Positions 62,973 to 64,000 of a stretch of DNA of 64,000 nt are shown here, one piece after another (positions within the stretch are counted from its first letter, which is position 1; each line of letters begins with the position of its first letter). The notes under the pieces are model-generated. The model saw only the letters and a list, made by a program, of their open reading frames with translations. It ran no database searches and had not been told where the DNA came from. This DNA is from Macrostomum hystrix (lineage: Eukaryota > Platyhelminthes > Macrostomidae): positions 9,667,001 through 9,731,000 of the forward strand of contig CATNEN010000001.1 of assembly GCA_950097015.1 (NCBI GenBank), read 5' to 3'. The translations under genes were made by a program, and so were the position numbers.

Positions 62973-63386
62973 ATGGAGTCGGCTCCTGTTCGATCGTCGG
63001 TCGCGTCAGCCCAGGCCGCAGCGCTAGACGATCTTCGTCACCTACTCGGCTTCGATCTGTCCAACGCGATGTCGGTCCACATGACAGCTCGCCGAATCAG
63101 CTTCGTGTTTGTCGGCGTCTGCGGCCTGCTGGCTATCGCAGCCGGGGTGCCATCGAATCTGGCCGCCCTGATGGTTCTGTGTCGGCAGGCCCGTATGCGG
63201 TACAATACCAGGTTTTATCTGTGCGCCCTGTCTGTCAACAATGTCCTGGTACTGATAACCGCCATTGTGCCCTGCGTGAAGGACGCCATGCCCAATCTGG
63301 ACAATTTGGACCACGTGGTCTGGGCCAACTGGCCCATGCTGCCCTATGTCTACATCAACAGCCACGCGCTCTGCCTGACCATTCAG
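62973..63386 (+). CDS. Class A (rhodopsin-like) GPCR, first coding exon, partial
   Basis: 138 codons from MESAPVRSSV to a donor CATTCAG then GTTTGG, phase 0. TM1 is about residues 42-70, with PSNLAALMVLC giving the conserved TM1 asparagine (N62). The first intracellular loop is RQARMRYNTR. TM2 is about 80-101, with LSVNN where class A receptors usually have LSxAD, so asparagine replaces the usual sodium-site aspartate. A tryptophan-containing first extracellular loop and the start of TM3 (YVYINSHALCLTIQ) follow. An acceptor-like CCAACCAG lies just before the start codon. The rest of the receptor is beyond the window. Ligand unknown; peptide-type receptors of invertebrates are one possibility. 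Confidence 0.78.
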
Positions 63387-63409
63387 GTTTGGACTATTTT
63401 GTCATTATA

Positions 63410-63700
63410 GCACAACTTATCTCGTTTCCAAGAAACTATAAGTATTTATTTCCTGGTAAACCATCTTTTTGCTCACGAAATCACTTTAGTTTCTTAGAAA
63501 CCAATTCGTATTCCTGGACGGCTTCTAAGAATTCAAAATTATTTCGTGATCTCTTTCTAGGAAATCGCACCGTTTTCTAAAAATCTGTATCTTTTCTAAG
63601 AAACTGTCTCTTTCAAAGAAATCGCACCCCTTTCTAGGAAATCGCAATTCTTTCTAAGAAATCGCAACTCTTTCTAAGAAATTGCATATCTTTCTAAGAA
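63410..63700. repeat. Degenerate 18-20-bp repeat in GPCR intron 1
   Basis: TTTCTAAGAAATCGCAA-type units with many changes. The core TTTCTAAGAAA-ATCG also forms the unit of the 24185-26110 array 37 kb away. Confidence 0.7.
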
Positions 63701-64000
63701 TTCAATTTCTATAGTAAAAAACTTTTAGTTAAGATAATAATTCCATTTTAAAAGAAATATGTAGCATTTACATTTTCTAAAAACTGTTTTTGTAACTGGT
63801 AGTTTTCAAGATAGTTTTTCCAACACAAAAGACTGACTTGTTTCCAAGAAAGCGCTTCCCCGTTCAGATACTGCAATTTTCTTTAAAAAAATCTGTAAAA
63901 TATAACACATTTTAAAAGAAATCACACTTCATTCTTTTCAACCTACAATTCATCGTGAATATCTATGAATTTTAGTGGGCGTTAAACCTGTTCGTTTTCC
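63701..64000. other. GPCR intron, end of window
   Basis: AT-rich with scattered TTTCCAAGAAA-type decayed units; no exon recognised. Confidence 0.4.

Overview
This window is nuclear DNA from a multicellular animal. The genes are split by GT-AG introns, and they encode animal families: the Wnt inhibitor APCDD1, V-ATPase subunit D, NAD kinase, a membrane-anchored JmjC/cupin protein and a rhodopsin-like receptor. The genetic code is standard. I cannot name the species; an invertebrate bilaterian, perhaps a spiralian, is a guess based on the mix of families.

The second major component is tandem repeats. By my tally about 27 kb (roughly two fifths) is minisatellite or microsatellite DNA in about 36 arrays with units of 4-55 bp. 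Nearly every intron of any size has its own private array, often starting or ending within tens of bases of a splice site. Long open frames in these arrays are artefacts of periodic sequence and were not annotated as genes.

Layout. 2.7-24.2 kb, minus strand: an APCDD1 orthologue in five coding exons (567 aa) with an 11.9-kb first intron full of arrays. 24.2-27.5 kb: two large arrays upstream of it. 28-38.1 kb: a tandem duplication of about 5 kb. Each copy has a four-exon minus-strand gene (366 aa) for a single-pass membrane protein with a JmjC/cupin_8 domain; the copies differ in their last exon. 38.4-40.9 kb: a 2.5-kb pyrimidine-rich array with higher-order structure. 41.7-44.2 kb, minus strand: ATP6V1D in four exons, 247 aa, complete. 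44.9-47.4 kb: a candidate DNA transposon with inverted ends. 48.5-57.8 kb, plus strand: NAD kinase in five exons (404 aa), with a second possible first exon. 59.9-60.35 kb: a possible solo LTR. 61.5-62.8 kb: a 20-bp purine-rich array. 63.0-63.4 kb, plus strand: the first coding exon of a class A GPCR that runs beyond the window.

Dispersed repeats include two tRNA-headed SINE-like families (eight copies or fragments in all) and extra tRNA-like fragments lying against splice acceptors. These genes do not form a pathway; they are ordinary unlinked animal genes. The notable biology is the genome structure: introns largely built of minisatellites whose units often carry splice-site-like motifs, a minisatellite that appears to derive from a SINE head, and a 16-bp repeat family at three loci in both orientations. 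All boundaries were read by eye from splice consensus, reading phase and remembered family alignments; no search was run.
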